Assembly: GCA_017883345.1 (NCBI GenBank)
Contig: JADGNT010000277.1
Span: forward strand, 1-6,736
Direction of reading: 5' to 3'
Length of the DNA: 6,736 nt
Source of the DNA: Candidatus Solibacter sp.
GTDB lineage: Bacteria; Acidobacteriota; Terriglobia; Bryobacterales; Bryobacteraceae
Position 1 is the first letter of the stretch, and each line of letters starts with the position of its first letter. A program made the translations under genes and the position numbers. The notes under the pieces are model-generated. The model searched no databases, was not told where the DNA came from, and worked only from the letters and a program-made list of their open reading frames with translations. Shown one piece after another: positions 5,695 through 6,736 of the stretch.

Positions 5695-6736
5695 ATGACA
5701 TCGCCAACCAATCCTTTACGGGACATCGAAATGAGCACGCTGGGCAACGGCGTGCGCGTAATTACCGAAGTCATGCCGCACGTGCGCAGCGTGTCGGTGG
5801 GCGTCTGGATCGGTTCGGGCTCGCGGCGCGAAACCACGGAGCAGAACGGCATCTCGCACTTCATCGAGCACATGCTGTTCAAGGGCACGACCAGCCGGTC
5901 GGCCGAGGACATCGCGCGCAGCGTGGACGCGCTCGGCGGCAATCTGGACGCCTTTACGGCGAAGGAACTGGTGTGTTTCAACACCAAGGTGCTGGATCAG
6001 CACCTGTCGCAGGCCTTCGACGTTCTGGCCGACCTGGTGCTGCACCCGATGTTCCGGGAAGAGGATATCGAGAAGGAAAAGGGCGTCATCCTGGAAGAAA
6101 TCAAGATGGAGGAGGACAGCCCGGACTACCTGGTCCACGAGATCTTCTCGGCGAATTTCTGGAAGGATCACGCGCTGGGCAAGCCGATTCTGGGCACGCC
6201 GCAGAGCGTGCGGCGGTTCGACAGCACGATGGTGCGGGATTTTTACAACGCGGTTTACGCGCCGGCGAACGTGCTGGTTACGGCGGCCGGACACCTGACG
6301 CACGAGGGGCTGACGACGCTGGTGAGGCAGCACTTCGACGCGCTGCCGAAGGGCGATGCGGCGCCTGTGGAGCAGGCTCCGAGCACGCACGCCCGTATTG
6401 CACTGCGCAACAAGAAATCGCTGGAGCAAGTGCACCTGTGCCTGGGGGTTCCGTCGTACCCGCTGCCGCACGACGAGCGGTTCGCCTGCTACGTGCTGAA
6501 CACCTTGCTGGGGGGCGGCATGAGTTCGCGCCTGTTCCAGAATATCCGCGAGCGGCAGGGGCTGGCTTATTCCGTATTCAGCGAACTGAACCCATACCGG
6601 GACACGGGCTGCCTATCTATATATGCCGGGACGAGCGTGGAATCGGCGCGGAAAGTGGTGGAATCGATCACCAAGGAATTCCGGGACTTGAAAGAGCAGC
6701 AGGTGAGCGATGAGGAGTTGCGGCGGGCCAAGGATC
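5695..6736 (+). CDS. M16 family zinc metalloprotease (processing-peptidase-like), 3'-truncated
   Basis: N-terminal 347 residues of a pitrilysin/insulinase-type (M16) protease resembling the beta subunit of mitochondrial processing peptidase and bacterial relatives. The frame is open from ATG 5695 to the window end with no stop codon. The inverted zinc motif HxxEH is intact: H55-F-I-E58-H59 in SHFIEHMLFKGT. The third zinc ligand is probably E135, in ILEEIKMEEDSP, at the usual distance. GGNLDAFTAKE (81-91) and LLGGGMSSRLFQNIRERQGLAY (271-292) are further family hallmarks; the latter belongs to the second domain half. All catalytic residues expected in an active subunit are present, so this is not the inactive partner type. 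No signal peptide is evident, suggesting a cytoplasmic location. An internal ATG at 5731 (codon 13) is a possible alternative start; neither has a clear Shine-Dalgarno. Unlike its neighbours, its codons favour G rather than C at third positions. The substrate cannot be inferred. Confidence 0.94.
   Translation, partial: MTSPTNPLRDIEMSTLGNGVRVITEVMPHVRSVSVGVWIGSGSRRETTEQNGISHFIEHMLFKGTTSRSAEDIARSVDALGGNLDAFTAKELVCFNTKVLDQHLSQAFDVLADLVLHPMFREEDIEKEKGVILEEIKMEEDSPDYLVHEIFSANFWKDHALGKPILGTPQSVRRFDSTMVRDFYNAVYAPANVLVTAAGHLTHEGLTTLVRQHFDALPKGDAAPVEQAPSTHARIALRNKKSLEQVHLCLGVPSYPLPHDERFACYVLNTLLGGGMSSRLFQNIRERQGLAYSVFSELNPYRDTGCLSIYAGTSVESARKVVESITKEFRDLKEQQVSDEELRRAKD

Noticed and set aside
5973..6713. 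Plus-strand ORF within the M16 gene in another frame, and the long minus-strand ORF at 5716-6471
   Set aside because: Both are shadows of the M16 protease frame, which is open from 5695 to the window end and contains HxxEH.
1..6736. CRISPR array, tRNA, rRNA, transposase or phage genes
   Set aside because: No regularly spaced repeats, cloverleaf with tRNA motifs, rRNA signature or recombinase-like protein was seen on either strand.

Overview
The window is GC-rich chromosomal DNA, densely coded with housekeeping genes. The gene set (PBP4-type DacB, small FmdB-type zinc ribbon, hrcA-grpE-dnaJ, rlmN, processing-peptidase-like M16 protease) and the style of its intergenic repeats suggest an acidobacterium, perhaps of the Solibacter/Bryobacterales kind. 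That placement is inference from overall impression; there is no rRNA or other decisive marker here.

Layout. Bases 2-1344 (+) hold the 3' part of dacB and a 76-residue zinc-ribbon gene 14 bp behind it. Bases 1345-1463 are a compact palindromic element with 14-bp perfect terminal inverted repeats and several internal hairpins. It sits between convergent genes and contains a good intrinsic-terminator candidate for the leftward operon. Bases 1511-4267 (-) form the heat-shock operon hrcA-grpE-dnaJ, transcribed right to left with gaps of about 40 and 5 bp; dnaK is not between grpE and dnaJ. Bases 4268-4487 hold a candidate operon promoter and a purine-rich degenerate repeat tract. Bases 4488-5558 (-) encode the radical-SAM RNA methyltransferase RlmN. 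Bases 5559-5694 are a divergent intergenic region with two direct-repeat pairs. From 5695 (+) to the window end runs the N-terminal part of an M16 metalloprotease, cut off by the window.

How the genes relate. HrcA is the class I heat-shock repressor, and GrpE and DnaJ are the nucleotide-exchange factor and J-domain co-chaperone of DnaK, so the central operon is a co-chaperone/repressor unit whose DnaK partner must be encoded elsewhere. No canonical CIRCE operator is visible upstream of hrcA. RlmN (rRNA/tRNA A2 methylation), DacB (peptidoglycan) and the M16 protease are functionally separate neighbours. The proteins look intact and ordinary. The less ordinary signals are all non-coding: the palindromic element at 1345-1463, the octamer-repeat tract at 4354-4480, the direct repeats at 5611-5667, and a change in strand composition that coincides with the palindromic element.
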